This document shows positions 17,136 to 25,294 of a stretch of 64,000 nt of DNA, piece by piece. Where the stretch lies: NCBI GenBank assembly GCA_012839345.1, contig DUNN01000016.1, positions 1-64,000 of the forward strand, written 5' to 3'. Position 1 is the stretch's first letter. The number at the start of each line of letters is the position of its first letter. A model generated the notes under the pieces. That model saw nothing but the letters and a program-made list of their open reading frames with translations, searched no databases and was not told the DNA's origin. The position numbers and the translations under genes are program-made. The stretch is from Clostridiales bacterium (GTDB lineage: Bacteria; Bacillota; Clostridia; Oscillospirales; Acutalibacteraceae).

Positions 17136-17549
17136 TTACTGGAGGGAAACAAGAGGAGTACCGGATTCCACGCTGTCCCCCTTGTTCACATGAATGGCTG
17201 CCACCACAGCGTCGTGCGGAGCCATAATTTCGTTCTCCATTTTCATTGCTTCCAAAATTAAAAGGACGTCGCCCTTTTTCACCGCCTGTCCCGCCTTAAC
17301 GTTCACAGATACAATCGTACCCGGCATCGGGCAGGAAATGAGTTCTGCGTCGGAAGGCACGGGCGCCGCAGGTGCGGCGGCAGGCGCCGGAGCAGGTGTT
17401 TCAGCCTTCGGTGCGGCTGGTGCCGAAACCGGAGCAGCAGGTGCGGCCGGAGCGGCAGCCGGTGCCGGAGAAGCGGGGGCAGAAGCGCTTACCTCTTCCA
17501 CCTGAACATCATAGGCAACGCCGTTTACGGTTATCTTTAAATTTTTCAT
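17136..17549 (-). CDS. Biotin carboxyl carrier protein
   Basis: This 137-residue biotinyl carrier has a short N-terminal domain (MKNLKITVNGVAYDVQVEE), an Ala/Pro-rich flexible linker (about 22-68), and a C-terminal biotinyl domain. The biotinylation motif is EAMKMEN with Lys near residue 105. The layout matches the 1.3S subunit of transcarboxylase and the gamma/delta-type carriers of decarboxylase pumps. It lies between the two carboxyltransferase genes, 38 bp after the first and 12 bp before the second. Confidence 0.93.
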   Translation of the reverse strand: MKNLKITVNGVAYDVQVEEVSASAPASPAPAAAPAAPAAPVSAPAAPKAETPAPAPAAAPAAPVPSDAELISCPMPGTIVSVNVKAGQAVKKGDVLLILEAMKMENEIMAPHDAVVAAIHVNKGDSVESGTPLVSLQ

Positions 17550-17587
17550 CTATAACACTCCTCACTTCAAATTGCAGGAACAAATTC

Positions 17588-18946
17588 TTACAGCTGAATG
17601 TTGCTATGCTTTTTGGGTAAACCCGAAACACGTTTGCTGGAAAGCATTTCTAAGGTGGAAATAATTCTGGTGCGCGTTTCCCCGGGAAGTACAATATCTT
17701 CAATCAAACCGTCGGCAGCTGCCTTAAACGGCGACGCTTCCGTCGTTTTGTACTCTTCCACTAATTTCCGCCGGTCTTCCAAAGGCTGTTCGGAACCGGC
17801 AAGACGCTGATTCCACAGAAAAACCGCCGCGGTTTCAGGCGCCAGCGGCGAAATAACCGCATTCGGCCATGCCATGGTATAATCGGAATTTGCTCCGTGC
17901 CCTGCTACGGCAATGTAAACCGGACCGTATGCCGTTCCCGTAATGACGGAAAGTTTCGGCGCCGTCGTTTCGGAATAACTACTGGAAAGCTTGGACGCTT
18001 CCCGCAGGGTGGTAAAAGAACCTGCGTTCACAAAGCTGACAATCGGAATGGAAAATGCATCGCAGAAACGAATAAACCGTGCTGCCTTGGAACCGGCATC
18101 TGCATCAATGGTTCCGGTGTAAGAAATCACGCCCGCTGTGGCACCGTTTATGGAGCACAGTGCGGTCAGGACCGCCGGACCGAATGATTTGCCTAACTCA
18201 AGAATACTGTCCGAATCACAGATGGCCTCAAGAATCTGCCTGCCGTCGGATTGCTCCGTCAGTTCCATCCCCGAATCGGCATTTTGGGGATTCAGTGCTG
18301 GATTTCCCGAAAGGTTGTTGGAAGGAAGAAGAGTAATCAGTTTTCGAACCTTAGCAATCGCGTCCGGCTCGTCCGTAGCCAGAATATGACAGTCGCCGCG
18401 TGCCGCTGCCTCTCCAGAGGATGCGCCCGAACCGTCTGTTGCAATGGTCAACTCCGCTTTCTCCGTCATAACCACAATATCAGCGCCTGCCGCAATTAAA
18501 GCGGACGTTCCGATACAGGGCCCGAGAATCAAAGAAATTTGGGGAACCACACCGGAAAGATTGTTGGACTTCAGCAGGATTTCTCCATATGCCGCCAACA
18601 GGTTGTCGCCTTCCTTCAGGCGGCCGCCGTGGGAATCATAAACGCCGATCACCGGAGCACCGGTTTTCAGCGCCATGGAATAAAGCTTACAGATTTTTGC
18701 AGCCTGCGCTTTGGACATTGCGCCGCCGGCAAGTTCAATGCTCTGAACAAACGCATAGGCAGGGCAGCCTTCGATGGTTCCGTAACCCGCAACCGCCTCC
18801 GTATAATCTTCCCCAGACTTGGAATATCCGTCGATTTCATTGAAACTGCCCGCGTCAAACAGGGAAATAATTCGCTGATAGCCGGTACCTTCCTGTCTGG
18901 CGCTGCGAGCCTGCCTCAGCAGTTCGGCGTTGCCGATATTACTCAT
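17588..18946 (-). CDS. Acyl-CoA carboxyltransferase (12S/propionyl-CoA carboxylase beta type)
   Basis: This 452-residue crotonase-fold carboxyltransferase acts on an acyl-CoA such as methylmalonyl-CoA or malonyl-CoA. Visible features are GGAMSKAQAAKI, a first oxyanion segment with DSHGGRLKEG, the GPCIGTSALIAAGAD segment, and a C-terminus LPKKHSNIQL like the PCC-beta KHGNI end. It is somewhat shorter than standard PCC beta (about 510). The ATG at 18946 is preceded by ACGGAGG; a longer frame to 19123 is the transcribed leader. No biotin carboxylase gene accompanies it. Confidence 0.88.
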   Translation of the reverse strand: MSNIGNAELLRQARSARQEGTGYQRIISLFDAGSFNEIDGYSKSGEDYTEAVAGYGTIEGCPAYAFVQSIELAGGAMSKAQAAKICKLYSMALKTGAPVIGVYDSHGGRLKEGDNLLAAYGEILLKSNNLSGVVPQISLILGPCIGTSALIAAGADIVVMTEKAELTIATDGSGASSGEAAARGDCHILATDEPDAIAKVRKLITLLPSNNLSGNPALNPQNADSGMELTEQSDGRQILEAICDSDSILELGKSFGPAVLTALCSINGATAGVISYTGTIDADAGSKAARFIRFCDAFSIPIVSFVNAGSFTTLREASKLSSSYSETTAPKLSVITGTAYGPVYIAVAGHGANSDYTMAWPNAVISPLAPETAAVFLWNQRLAGSEQPLEDRRKLVEEYKTTEASPFKAAADGLIEDIVLPGETRTRIISTLEMLSSKRVSGLPKKHSNIQL

Positions 18947-19199
18947 TTTGATTCCTCCGTTTATCCGGGACAACTCTGAAAACTCCATTTTCATCTTTCG
19001 CCGATGAAAGCCAGTCCTCATCTGCTGAAAACCTCCGGTCTTTTTCGAACCGACATATCCTGAGTAGGGATATGTCCCAAAACTTAGGCCGATAATCCGC
19101 CAAAAAAGTATGCGGCACAGCAAAGCACATTAGGATAAGACTAACTTTCAAAACCCCTCTCACGGCGTTTTCAGATGCACCCAAAGTACCATATTATTC
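18947..19199 (-). promoter_or_regulatory. Long structured 5' leader of the carboxyltransferase operon
   Basis: About 250 nt are transcribed between the predicted start near 19199 and the ATG. Self-complementary segments are visible: a 9-bp stem around 19051-19075 (GACATATCC/GGATATGTC) followed by a CGGT/ACCG stem. I cannot match it to T-box, cobalamin, glycine or c-di-GMP consensus motifs. The leader is partly open in frame with the gene, but no start in it has a ribosome binding site. Function is unknown. Confidence 0.45.
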
Positions 19200-19205
19200 A
19201 AAATA

Positions 19206-19234
19206 ATTATAATATACGATTCCTTTATTGGCAA
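19206..19234 (-). promoter_or_regulatory. Sigma-A promoter of the carboxyltransferase operon
   Basis: Minus-strand TTGCCA (19229-19234), 17-bp spacer, TATAAT (19206-19211). The predicted transcript starts near 19199. The flanking sequence to 19362 is AT-rich with no gene. Confidence 0.75.
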
Positions 19235-19330
19235 GCAAGTTTATGTACTTTTTATGGATTAATCCGCTAATCCTTACAAATTTTAATAAAATTTGATAAA
19301 TTACATAAAATCTATCAGATCAACTCGATC

Positions 19331-19362
19331 GTTGGGGAAAGCCCTGCCTTTTCAAAAAGGGC
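19331..19362 (-). terminator. Stem-loop after the frameshifted gene downstream of rluB
   Basis: An inverted repeat (AGCCCT…AGGGCT with an inner CCTTTT/AAAAGG) lies directly after the TGA at 19363. It is probably the end of the scpA-rluB operon, although the T tract on the minus strand is short. Confidence 0.45.
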
Positions 19363-19601
19363 TCAGTATTCGCTGATTCGGCATTCCATTTGACATACGC
19401 CGACCGAAAAGCCGTCGTTGGCTGCCTCCCGAAGCAGGCTTTCAGCCGTCCATTCACGGTCTGGAACATTCTCTTCCGCACAAAGGCGCAGAATCCGGAC
19501 CACGGAATTGACTACGTCGAGCACCAGACAGCATCGTCCAGTCCCACATCGTTCATGGGCAAAACTTGCGCATTATCTGCCGCGCCGGTAAGTCCGCGCA
19601 T
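19363..19601 (-). pseudogene. Frameshifted small gene overlapping the rluB 3' end (about 79 residues if repaired)
   Basis: An ATG at 19601 with a good ribosome binding site (GAGGACAAA) lies inside the rluB end and opens a frame MRGLTGAADNAQ…MNDVGLDDAV that meets TAG after 29 codons. The -1 frame then continues without a break as LVLDVVNSVVRIL…CRISEY to TGA at 19363. Shifting back one base near 19530 yields one continuous 79-residue protein with normal composition. No slippery heptamer is visible at the join, so a one-base deletion (pseudogene or sequence error) is the simplest reading. I do not recognise the family. Confidence 0.55.
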
Positions 19602-20424
19602 TTTGTCCTCGTGTTTTTCTTTGTCCTGCACTGGAATAATGGAGAGCGCCTGATCCTTCTCCCTCTGCTCTTTCTCTTTTTTGTATCTTGGCCTGTTTGT
19701 CCGCCTTAACCCCTGCCATCAGCCGTTTCACTTCCTCCGGGGTAAGCGCGCGCCATTTTCCCGGCTGAAGCATTCCAAGCTTCAGCGGCCCGATCGCGAC
19801 GCGTTTCAGTCTTGCAACCTCCAGCCCGAGCTGTTCGCACATTTTGCGAATCTGGCGGTTTCTGCCCTCATGAAGGATAATTTCCAGCACCACTCGGCCT
19901 TTTTCCTGCGAAAGCACATTGACCCCGGCGGGTGCGGTCATCCGGCCGTCAATCATCATGCCGATCGACATCTGCGTGAGCTGATCTTCCGTAATGGAGG
20001 GACGAACGGTAACCCGGTAAACTTTCGGAATATGAAGGGACGGATGCATAATTGCGTTAGAAAACTCGCCGTCGTTTGTCATCAGCAGCAGTCCTTCGGA
20101 TTCGCGGTCCAGCCGACCGACCGGGTAAACACGCTCCGGGATATCCTGCACAAGTTCCGCCACACACTTGCGGTTCATTTCATCGCTCATTGTGGTGATG
20201 TATCCCCTTGGCTTGTGCAGCATGATATACACATTGCGCACATGGGTATCCAGCGGTTTTCCATCTACGCTGATTTTGTCTTTTTTGGAATCTACCTTAT
20301 CTCCAATTCGGGCGGTCACCCCGTTCACCCTTACACGGCCCTCCTGAATCATTTCCTCGGCTTTTCTTCTGGAGGCGATTCCGCAGTCGGCGAGTACTTT
20401 TTGCAGTCTTATATCTTTTCCCAT
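19573..20424 (-). CDS. rluB: 23S rRNA pseudouridine synthase RluB/RsuA family
   Basis: This 283-residue protein has an N-terminal S4 RNA-binding domain (about 4-60; RLQKVLADCGIASRRKAEEMI) and an RsuA/RluB catalytic domain. The catalytic Asp lies in GRLDRESEGLLL near residue 102. HEGRNRQIRKM near 185 is the family C-terminal motif. A basic, low-complexity tail of about 45 residues follows. It ends the scpA-scpB-ytfJ-dacB operon, as in many firmicutes. Confidence 0.93.
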   Translation of the reverse strand: MGKDIRLQKVLADCGIASRRKAEEMIQEGRVRVNGVTARIGDKVDSKKDKISVDGKPLDTHVRNVYIMLHKPRGYITTMSDEMNRKCVAELVQDIPERVYPVGRLDRESEGLLLMTNDGEFSNAIMHPSLHIPKVYRVTVRPSITEDQLTQMSIGMMIDGRMTAPAGVNVLSQEKGRVVLEIILHEGRNRQIRKMCEQLGLEVARLKRVAIGPLKLGMLQPGKWRALTPEEVKRLMAGVKADKQAKIQKRERAEGEGSGALHYSSAGQRKTRGQNARTYRRGR

Positions 20425-20440
20425 GAATTATTTTCATCCT

Positions 20441-21589
20441 TTATTTTGTAAAATATTTTATAATATTTTCCCAGAATGTGCGGAACGGACTGGCCGGTTC
20501 CTCGTGCCGCGCGATCGTTTCGCCGCACACCAGCTTTGTGCTGCCCACGGTTTCCCCGTTCACCACATAACGCACGGTACCCATTACCTGGCCGTTCTGA
20601 AGCGGAGCATACACAAACTTTGGGAGTTCCACCACACGCCGCAGCAAAACACTGTCCGTTTTGGTAAGCATCAGATTTTCTCCTTTGGTGCCGCAAACAG
20701 TCACCGACTCTTTCACTCCCCCGACAACTGGTAAATCTACAGAAAACGCCGAATCATCCATCGGATAGCTTTCAAAGCAGGAAAAGCCATAATCCAGCAG
20801 CTTCTTATGGTCGCTCCAATCGTCCGAATCGTTCAGGGTGACGACAATCAGCGACACCCCGTCTTTCTGCGCGGCGGAAACCAGGCATCGTCCCGCTTTT
20901 TTCGTATAACCCGTTTTCACGCCGATGCATCCGGAATACATGCTTAACAACTTATTATGATTGGTATATCTTCTGGTTTGCTGCGGATTTTCAAACGGCA
21001 CACTGATGACCTGTCTGCCGGCAATTTCCGCAAAATCCTTGTTTTTCATGGCCGCCGCCGTCAAGAGCGCCAAATCGTGCGCAGTGGTGTAATGATTTTC
21101 ATCATCCAGACCGGAGGGGGTCACAAAGTGCGTTTGGGTTAGATTCAGTTCCTTAGCGCGTTTGTTCATCAAATCCGCAAACCCGGGAATTGAACCGCCA
21201 ATGGCGATTGCCGCGGAATTGGCTGCATCGTTTCCGGAAATGGAAAGCATTCCAGCCGCCAGCGACTTTAGACTAAGCCGGTCACCCGGCCGAAGACCCA
21301 TGGAAGAGCCCTCCACGCGCACCATCTCATCGGTAATCGTGATAATCCGGTTGTTTTTCTGCGCAGCTTCCAGCGTGAGCAGTGCCGTCATAATTTTTGT
21401 GGTACTAGCCATCGGGCGCCGGGTGTTTTCATCCTTGGTAAAAACAAAACGCCCGTTTGCGGCATTCATAACCACAGCCGATCTGGCAGAAATACTGGGT
21501 ACGGCTTCGGCCCATGCGTGCGCGCCGGCAGAAAAACAAAGCACCATTACTGCCAGCAGAGATACCGTTCTTTTTAACAAAGCAACCAC
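20441..21589 (-). CDS. D-alanyl-D-alanine carboxypeptidase (DacB/DacF type)
   Basis: This secreted penicillin-binding protein of about 380 residues trims D-Ala from peptidoglycan peptides. A signal peptide (about 1-29, ending AHAWA) precedes the active-site serine motif STTK (about 62), the SGNDA motif (about 118) and KTGYTKKAG (about 224). The C-terminal PBP5-like beta domain is followed by an amphipathic membrane anchor. The start is GTG at 21589 or, with AGGTGG ahead, TTG at 21580. Its place between ytfJ and rluB resembles Bacillus dacB, which acts on spore cortex, so a cortex role is likely. Confidence 0.9.
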   Translation of the reverse strand: MVALLKRTVSLLAVMVLCFSAGAHAWAEAVPSISARSAVVMNAANGRFVFTKDENTRRPMASTTKIMTALLTLEAAQKNNRIITITDEMVRVEGSSMGLRPGDRLSLKSLAAGMLSISGNDAANSAAIAIGGSIPGFADLMNKRAKELNLTQTHFVTPSGLDDENHYTTAHDLALLTAAAMKNKDFAEIAGRQVISVPFENPQQTRRYTNHNKLLSMYSGCIGVKTGYTKKAGRCLVSAAQKDGVSLIVVTLNDSDDWSDHKKLLDYGFSCFESYPMDDSAFSVDLPVVGGVKESVTVCGTKGENLMLTKTDSVLLRRVVELPKFVYAPLQNGQVMGTVRYVVNGETVGSTKLVCGETIARHEEPASPFRTFWENIIKYFTK

Positions 21590-21633
21590 CTACCTATAAA
21601 AAATATATGCAGGCGGTTGCTTTATTATCGTTA

Positions 21634-22107
21634 TTATATTTGCGGATCGGTAAGATTAATATCGTTTACGGAAGAAGCGGTCGCTTGTGCGGCAGGCTGG
21701 GAACCGCTCTGATTTTCTTGCTGTTTGGATTTCTTCCCGTTTTTGCTAATCATGGAATTAATTTTGTCGACCGCTTCCGGGAACATGCCGATAATCCGGT
21801 CAACCGTATTATTGTACGGGTCAATCTGCAGCAGTTTGACATTCCCGTTGCAAATCGTAATGAACGCAACCGGAGTAATCGAAATCCCGGCGCCGGTACC
21901 GCCGCCGAAAAAGGTCTTGTCCGTTTGGGTTTTCGTCGGGAAGTCGGAGCCCCCGGAGGCAAACCCATAGCTGATTTTGGAAACAGGAATGATGATGGAC
22001 CCGTCGGAAGAAGTAATCGGATCCCCGACGATGGTATTGATATCCACCATCTCTTTGATTTTTTCCAGTGTGGTATTCATCATACCTTCAATTGGATGAT
22101 CGCTCAT
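21634..22107 (-). CDS. ytfJ: GerW family sporulation protein (YtfJ)
   Basis: This 157-residue GerW/YtfJ protein begins with the conserved HPIEGMMNTTLEKIKEMVD and carries the glycine-rich FGGGTGAGISITPVAF segment. In Bacillus, GerW supports germination responses. The Gln/Ser-rich tail is variable. It lies directly after the DUF2953 gene, the same ytfI-ytfJ pairing seen in Bacillus. Confidence 0.92.
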   Translation of the reverse strand: MSDHPIEGMMNTTLEKIKEMVDINTIVGDPITSSDGSIIIPVSKISYGFASGGSDFPTKTQTDKTFFGGGTGAGISITPVAFITICNGNVKLLQIDPYNNTVDRIIGMFPEAVDKINSMISKNGKKSKQQENQSGSQPAAQATASSVNDINLTDPQI

Positions 22108-22124
22108 AAAAACACCGCCTTACT

Positions 22125-22745
22125 TTAGTTTTCAGTAATTTGTTTCTCATTTTTTAAAATTATCAGGGACCGGATCAAAGCTTGCACAGCAGGCACCAGC
22201 AAAAACAACAGCAGAATGTGAACCCTGACTCTGAATTGAACTTCACATTTCTTTTTCTGGAAGTTTGGGACAATGTTAATGTGGTATTGCCTGCACTTTA
22301 AGCGATTGAGCAGAATTCCCATCGGTGTATAGACGCCGGCGCAAACTTCGCCATACAAAACAGCCGCCTGTGCGGCATCTTCATCCGCAACGGTGATTTC
22401 CAGATACAGCCGGTCAATCACCATATGCGCAATCCATTTTTTTGCCGCGTCTGCCACAACGGAAGCCAACTCGCGCAAAAGATTCATTAAGCCTGATAGT
22501 CCCTTTTGCTCTAGTATACCCCTTATTTTTGATTTTGATGGAGCAATCTCTTTTTTTTCATTTTTTTCCGGTTGTTTTTTCTTTTTTCTTGCCTTTTCAA
22601 CCTGCGGATAAACCTGAATTTTTACAAACAGATAACGCACCATTACCTGAAATTCATTTTCAAAACCGACAAACACGGAAACAGGGCAAAAAAGTAAAAC
22701 CAGAAGAAAAAAACAAATGCCTAGAATTATCCAGAGAGCTGTCAT
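22125..22745 (-). CDS. DUF2953 membrane-anchored protein (YtfI-like)
   Basis: This 206-residue protein has an N-terminal membrane helix (about 4-26), a Lys-rich stretch (ARKKKKQPEKNEKKE), the DUF2953 core with AQAAVLYGEVCAGVYTPMGILLN near 130, and a second C-terminal helix (about 178-196). The function is unknown in the family. A GGAGG stands 4 nt before the ATG. Position before ytfJ agrees with a sporulation link. Confidence 0.82.
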   Translation of the reverse strand: MTALWIILGICFFLLVLLFCPVSVFVGFENEFQVMVRYLFVKIQVYPQVEKARKKKKQPEKNEKKEIAPSKSKIRGILEQKGLSGLMNLLRELASVVADAAKKWIAHMVIDRLYLEITVADEDAAQAAVLYGEVCAGVYTPMGILLNRLKCRQYHINIVPNFQKKKCEVQFRVRVHILLLFLLVPAVQALIRSLIILKNEKQITEN

Positions 22746-22778
22746 AGATCCTCCCTACATGAAATAAACCGCCGATTT

Positions 22779-23330
22779 TTATTCCTGCGTAATTTCATGA
22801 TTCTCTTCCTCCGGCTCCTGCTTCGGTTCTACCGCAGGCAGCTCGCTCAGAGACGAGATATTCAGACACCTGAGAAAATTTGCCGTAGTGCCATAAAGCA
22901 GCGGCCTGCCCGGAAGTTCCAATCTGCCTCTTTCTTCAATTAGCCCTTTTGCACTCAGGCTGGACAGCACACCGGAACAATCGACTCCGCGAATTTGTTC
23001 CACAAAAGCTTTTGTAACCGGCTGGTTGTAGGCAACAATTGCCAAAACCTCCATTCCGGCCTGGGACAAAGGCGTATTTCTGCGAATATCCAGCACACGG
23101 CGGACGTTCTCTCCGTATTCCGGGTTCGTACACATCTGAAACTGGTCGTCCAGACGGACAATTTCGATTCCGCCGCCGCGCTGGTTGTATTCATCCATCA
23201 GACTCTGTAGCAGTTTTAAAGCGGTGGGCCTGTCCAAATCTAAAACTTCTGCAATGCGGTCAACAGAAACAGGATCCCCACTGGCAAACAGAATGGCTTC
23301 TATTGCTCCCTGGAGCTTTTTGATTTCCAA
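22779..23330 (-). CDS. scpB: Segregation and condensation protein B
   Basis: This 183-residue kleisin-associated protein has two winged-helix domains. The N-terminus EIKKLQGAIEAILFASGDPV and the core LEVLAIVAYNQPVTKAFVEQIRG match ScpB. It works with ScpA and Smc in chromosome condensation. The start is TTG at 23330, inside the scpA 3' end (31-bp overlap), so it depends on coupled translation. The acidic C-terminal tail is variable. Confidence 0.95.
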   Translation of the reverse strand: MEIKKLQGAIEAILFASGDPVSVDRIAEVLDLDRPTALKLLQSLMDEYNQRGGGIEIVRLDDQFQMCTNPEYGENVRRVLDIRRNTPLSQAGMEVLAIVAYNQPVTKAFVEQIRGVDCSGVLSSLSAKGLIEERGRLELPGRPLLYGTTANFLRCLNISSLSELPAVEPKQEPEEENHEITQE

Positions 23331-24040
23331 TTCTTCATCCCGCCGTTCATTAAAATTACTGTTGCGTTGCGTTTTTCTCCCTCCACGCGAATCCGTTTTC
23401 CCTTCACAAGTTCCAAAATTGCCAAAAATGTAGCAACCAAATCGGAACGCTCCGTTGAGGAAGCAAACAGCGATTCGTATTTTACGGAATTAGTTTTCCA
23501 AAGTGCGCGCAGTACGTGAATGATTTTGGATGCAACCGAAACAATTTTGTGCGTGACTATTCCGGAAAAAGCCTCCGGCGAAGGGGGAAGCATCCGCTTC
23601 CCTCGACCGACCGCGTTGCGATAAGCAGCCACCAGTTCCTGTGGGGAATGGGTTCTGCGGTACGTCAAATCCGTTTCGAATTCCATTGGCTCACGCACAA
23701 ACTGGTCAAACTGAAACTGTTCCGAAAGCATCAATGCCACGCGCTTGCACTCCTGATATTCCAGAAGCTGGCCCGTCAGCTCGTGCCGCAGTTCCTCTGC
23801 CTCCTCATGCTTAGGCAGAAGCGAAACCGTCTTTATATAAACGAGCCGGGCCGCCATTTCCAGAAATTCGCTCGCAACATCCATGTCCTGCTCTTTCATG
23901 CGGTTAATATGCTCCATATACTGGTCTAGAAGCTCAGAAATCTGGATATCGCAGATATTTAGTTTATTCTTCGTAATCAAATAAAGAAGAAGGTCCAACG
24001 GCCCTTCAAAGACAGGAAGCTTATAAGACAGTTTTTCCAT
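23300..24040 (-). CDS. scpA: Segregation and condensation protein A
   Basis: This 246-residue kleisin bridges the Smc heads. The N-terminus YKLPVFEGPLDLLLYLI and the C-terminal winged helix (VATFLAILELVKGKRI) are the two Smc-binding ends. AGGAGG before the ATG is strong. It is followed by scpB with overlap and preceded by a site-2 protease gene. Confidence 0.95.
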   Translation of the reverse strand: MEKLSYKLPVFEGPLDLLLYLITKNKLNICDIQISELLDQYMEHINRMKEQDMDVASEFLEMAARLVYIKTVSLLPKHEEAEELRHELTGQLLEYQECKRVALMLSEQFQFDQFVREPMEFETDLTYRRTHSPQELVAAYRNAVGRGKRMLPPSPEAFSGIVTHKIVSVASKIIHVLRALWKTNSVKYESLFASSTERSDLVATFLAILELVKGKRIRVEGEKRNATVILMNGGMKNWKSKSSREQ

Positions 24041-24065
24041 ATTCCTCCACTTTATTACCTCATTT

Positions 24066-24758
24066 TTATAACAAACCGAGCCAATAATACGGAAGCTGTG
24101 CTAACCAAAGCACGCCATTTGCAAAAAACTCCTGCAGCACAACAAGCGGTCTGGACAAAACTCCGCTTAACAGAATAAAGAAAGAAACCATCACGATGAC
24201 GTTCTGATACCGGTAATAATTGTAAAGCGCCCGGTTGGACAGAAATGCGCCCAAAATTTTAGAACCGTCCAGCGGCGGAAGAGGAATCAAATTAAAAACC
24301 GCCAGCGCAACGTTGATGGAAATGTAGGCGATAAAGAAATCGTGAACAATGATAGGCAGGCTGAATTTTGCCGCAACCACAACACCAACATAAATCAGCG
24401 CGCCCACGAACGATGCCAACAGGTTGGAAAGCGGCCCCGCCACCGCGGTAATCGCCATATCACGTTTCGGGTTCTTAAAATAGCGGGCATCTACCGGAAC
24501 CGGTTTTGCCCAGCCAAAACCGAAAAGAAGCAAAAACAGCGCACCGGTCAGGTCCAGGCTGACAATCGGGTTCAAGGTAATTCTGCCCTGGTATTTCGCC
24601 GTACTGTCGCCCAACTTATAGGCCACCCAGCCATGGGCGCACTCGTGAAGCGGCAGAATACAGAAAATAACGAACAGCGTAGCTAATATCTGCGAAACCA
24701 CGCTGGCAAAATCAATGGATTGGCCGCTGAACACTCCACGGATCATTTCAATCAGCAT
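24066..24758 (-). CDS. Site-2 protease family (M50) membrane metalloprotease
   Basis: This 230-residue intramembrane zinc protease-like protein resembles YwhC/Rip3 types. The zinc motif HECAH lies near residue 40, and the distal metal motif is in NLIPLPPLDGSKIL near 180. Five or six membrane helices are visible. The ATG at 24758 is chosen for its AAAGGAG; the frame could extend to 24797 without support. Its substrate is unknown. It opens the scpAB-ytfJ-dacB-rluB operon. Confidence 0.9.
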   Translation of the reverse strand: MLIEMIRGVFSGQSIDFASVVSQILATLFVIFCILPLHECAHGWVAYKLGDSTAKYQGRITLNPIVSLDLTGALFLLLFGFGWAKPVPVDARYFKNPKRDMAITAVAGPLSNLLASFVGALIYVGVVVAAKFSLPIIVHDFFIAYISINVALAVFNLIPLPPLDGSKILGAFLSNRALYNYYRYQNVIVMVSFFILLSGVLSRPLVVLQEFFANGVLWLAQLPYYWLGLL

Positions 24759-24858
24759 AAAGATTCTCCTTTTAACAATTACGTGCCAAAAATTCAACGG
24801 TCAATAAACGGAATCAGCTATTTGCTTTCGCGTTCAGCCGATGGTAATTGACTTTGTA

Positions 24859-24887
24859 ATTATAATACTTCACAGATAAAAAAACAA
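24859..24887 (-). promoter_or_regulatory. Promoter of the site-2 protease/scpAB operon
   Basis: Minus-strand TTGTTT (24882-24887), 17 bp, TATAAT (24859-24864), about 100 bp before the first gene. It is divergent from the rpmB promoter. Confidence 0.6.
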
Positions 24888-24957
24888 GCAAAGTGCCGGA
24901 TTACTGGGAAAAAATGAAAACATTCCGCTTTTTATTCGGGAATATCACAGAAAAGTC

Positions 24958-24986
24958 TTGCATTTCAACTATATTTCTGCTAAAAT
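24958..24986 (+). promoter_or_regulatory. Promoter of rpmB
   Basis: Plus-strand TTGCAT (24958-24963), 17 bp, TAAAAT (24981-24986), followed by a leader of about 45 nt to the rpmB start. Confidence 0.7.
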
Positions 24987-25035
24987 ACGAATGTTGCAAT
25001 CCTATAGACAGCCCTTTTAAAGGAGGTGCAGACAC

Positions 25036-25224
25036 ATGGCAAAGTGTGAAGTTTGTGGCAAGGATATGGCTTTCGGCATTCGGGTTTCTCACTCTCACAG
25101 ACGTTCCAACAGAACTTGGAAGCCCAATATTAGACGCGTTAAAGCAATTGTTAACGGTACTCCTAAGCGTATTTACGCCTGCACCCGTTGCTTGCGTTCC
25201 GGCAAGGTTACCCGCGCCGTCTGA
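25036..25224 (+). CDS. rpmB: 50S ribosomal protein L28
   Basis: This 62-residue L28 has the zinc-type cysteine pairs CEVC (about 4-7) and CTRC (about 51-54), plus the conserved SHSHRRSNRTWKPN. A strong AAAGGAGG precedes the ATG. It stands alone on the plus strand with its own promoter and terminator. In Bacillus it lies next to spoVM; here spoVM is 23 kb away. Confidence 0.97.
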   Translation: MAKCEVCGKDMAFGIRVSHSHRRSNRTWKPNIRRVKAIVNGTPKRIYACTRCLRSGKVTRAV

Positions 25225-25247
25225 TGTAAATCGAACATTAAGTTGAG

Positions 25248-25280
25248 AGGAGCCTAATTAGGCTCCTTTATTCTTTTTAT
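25248..25280 (+). terminator. Intrinsic terminator of rpmB
   Basis: A 7-bp stem (25248-25254 with 25261-25267; AGGAGCC/GGCTCCT), loop TAATTA, then TTATTCTTTTTATTC. It lies 23 bp after the rpmB stop. Confidence 0.85.
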
Positions 25281-25294
25281 TCAGATTTAAAAAC

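Noticed and set aside
19571..19576. Open frame past several TAA stops as a hint of stop-codon recoding
   Set aside because: Other genes here end cleanly at TAA in front of terminators; the downstream open frames at rluB, relA and the P-loop gene are better explained by another gene or by chance.
19390..19653. 87-codon plus-strand frame opposite rluB's end
   Set aside because: It is antisense to the rluB 3' end and the frameshifted gene, has no ribosome binding site, and low-complexity Ser-rich content.
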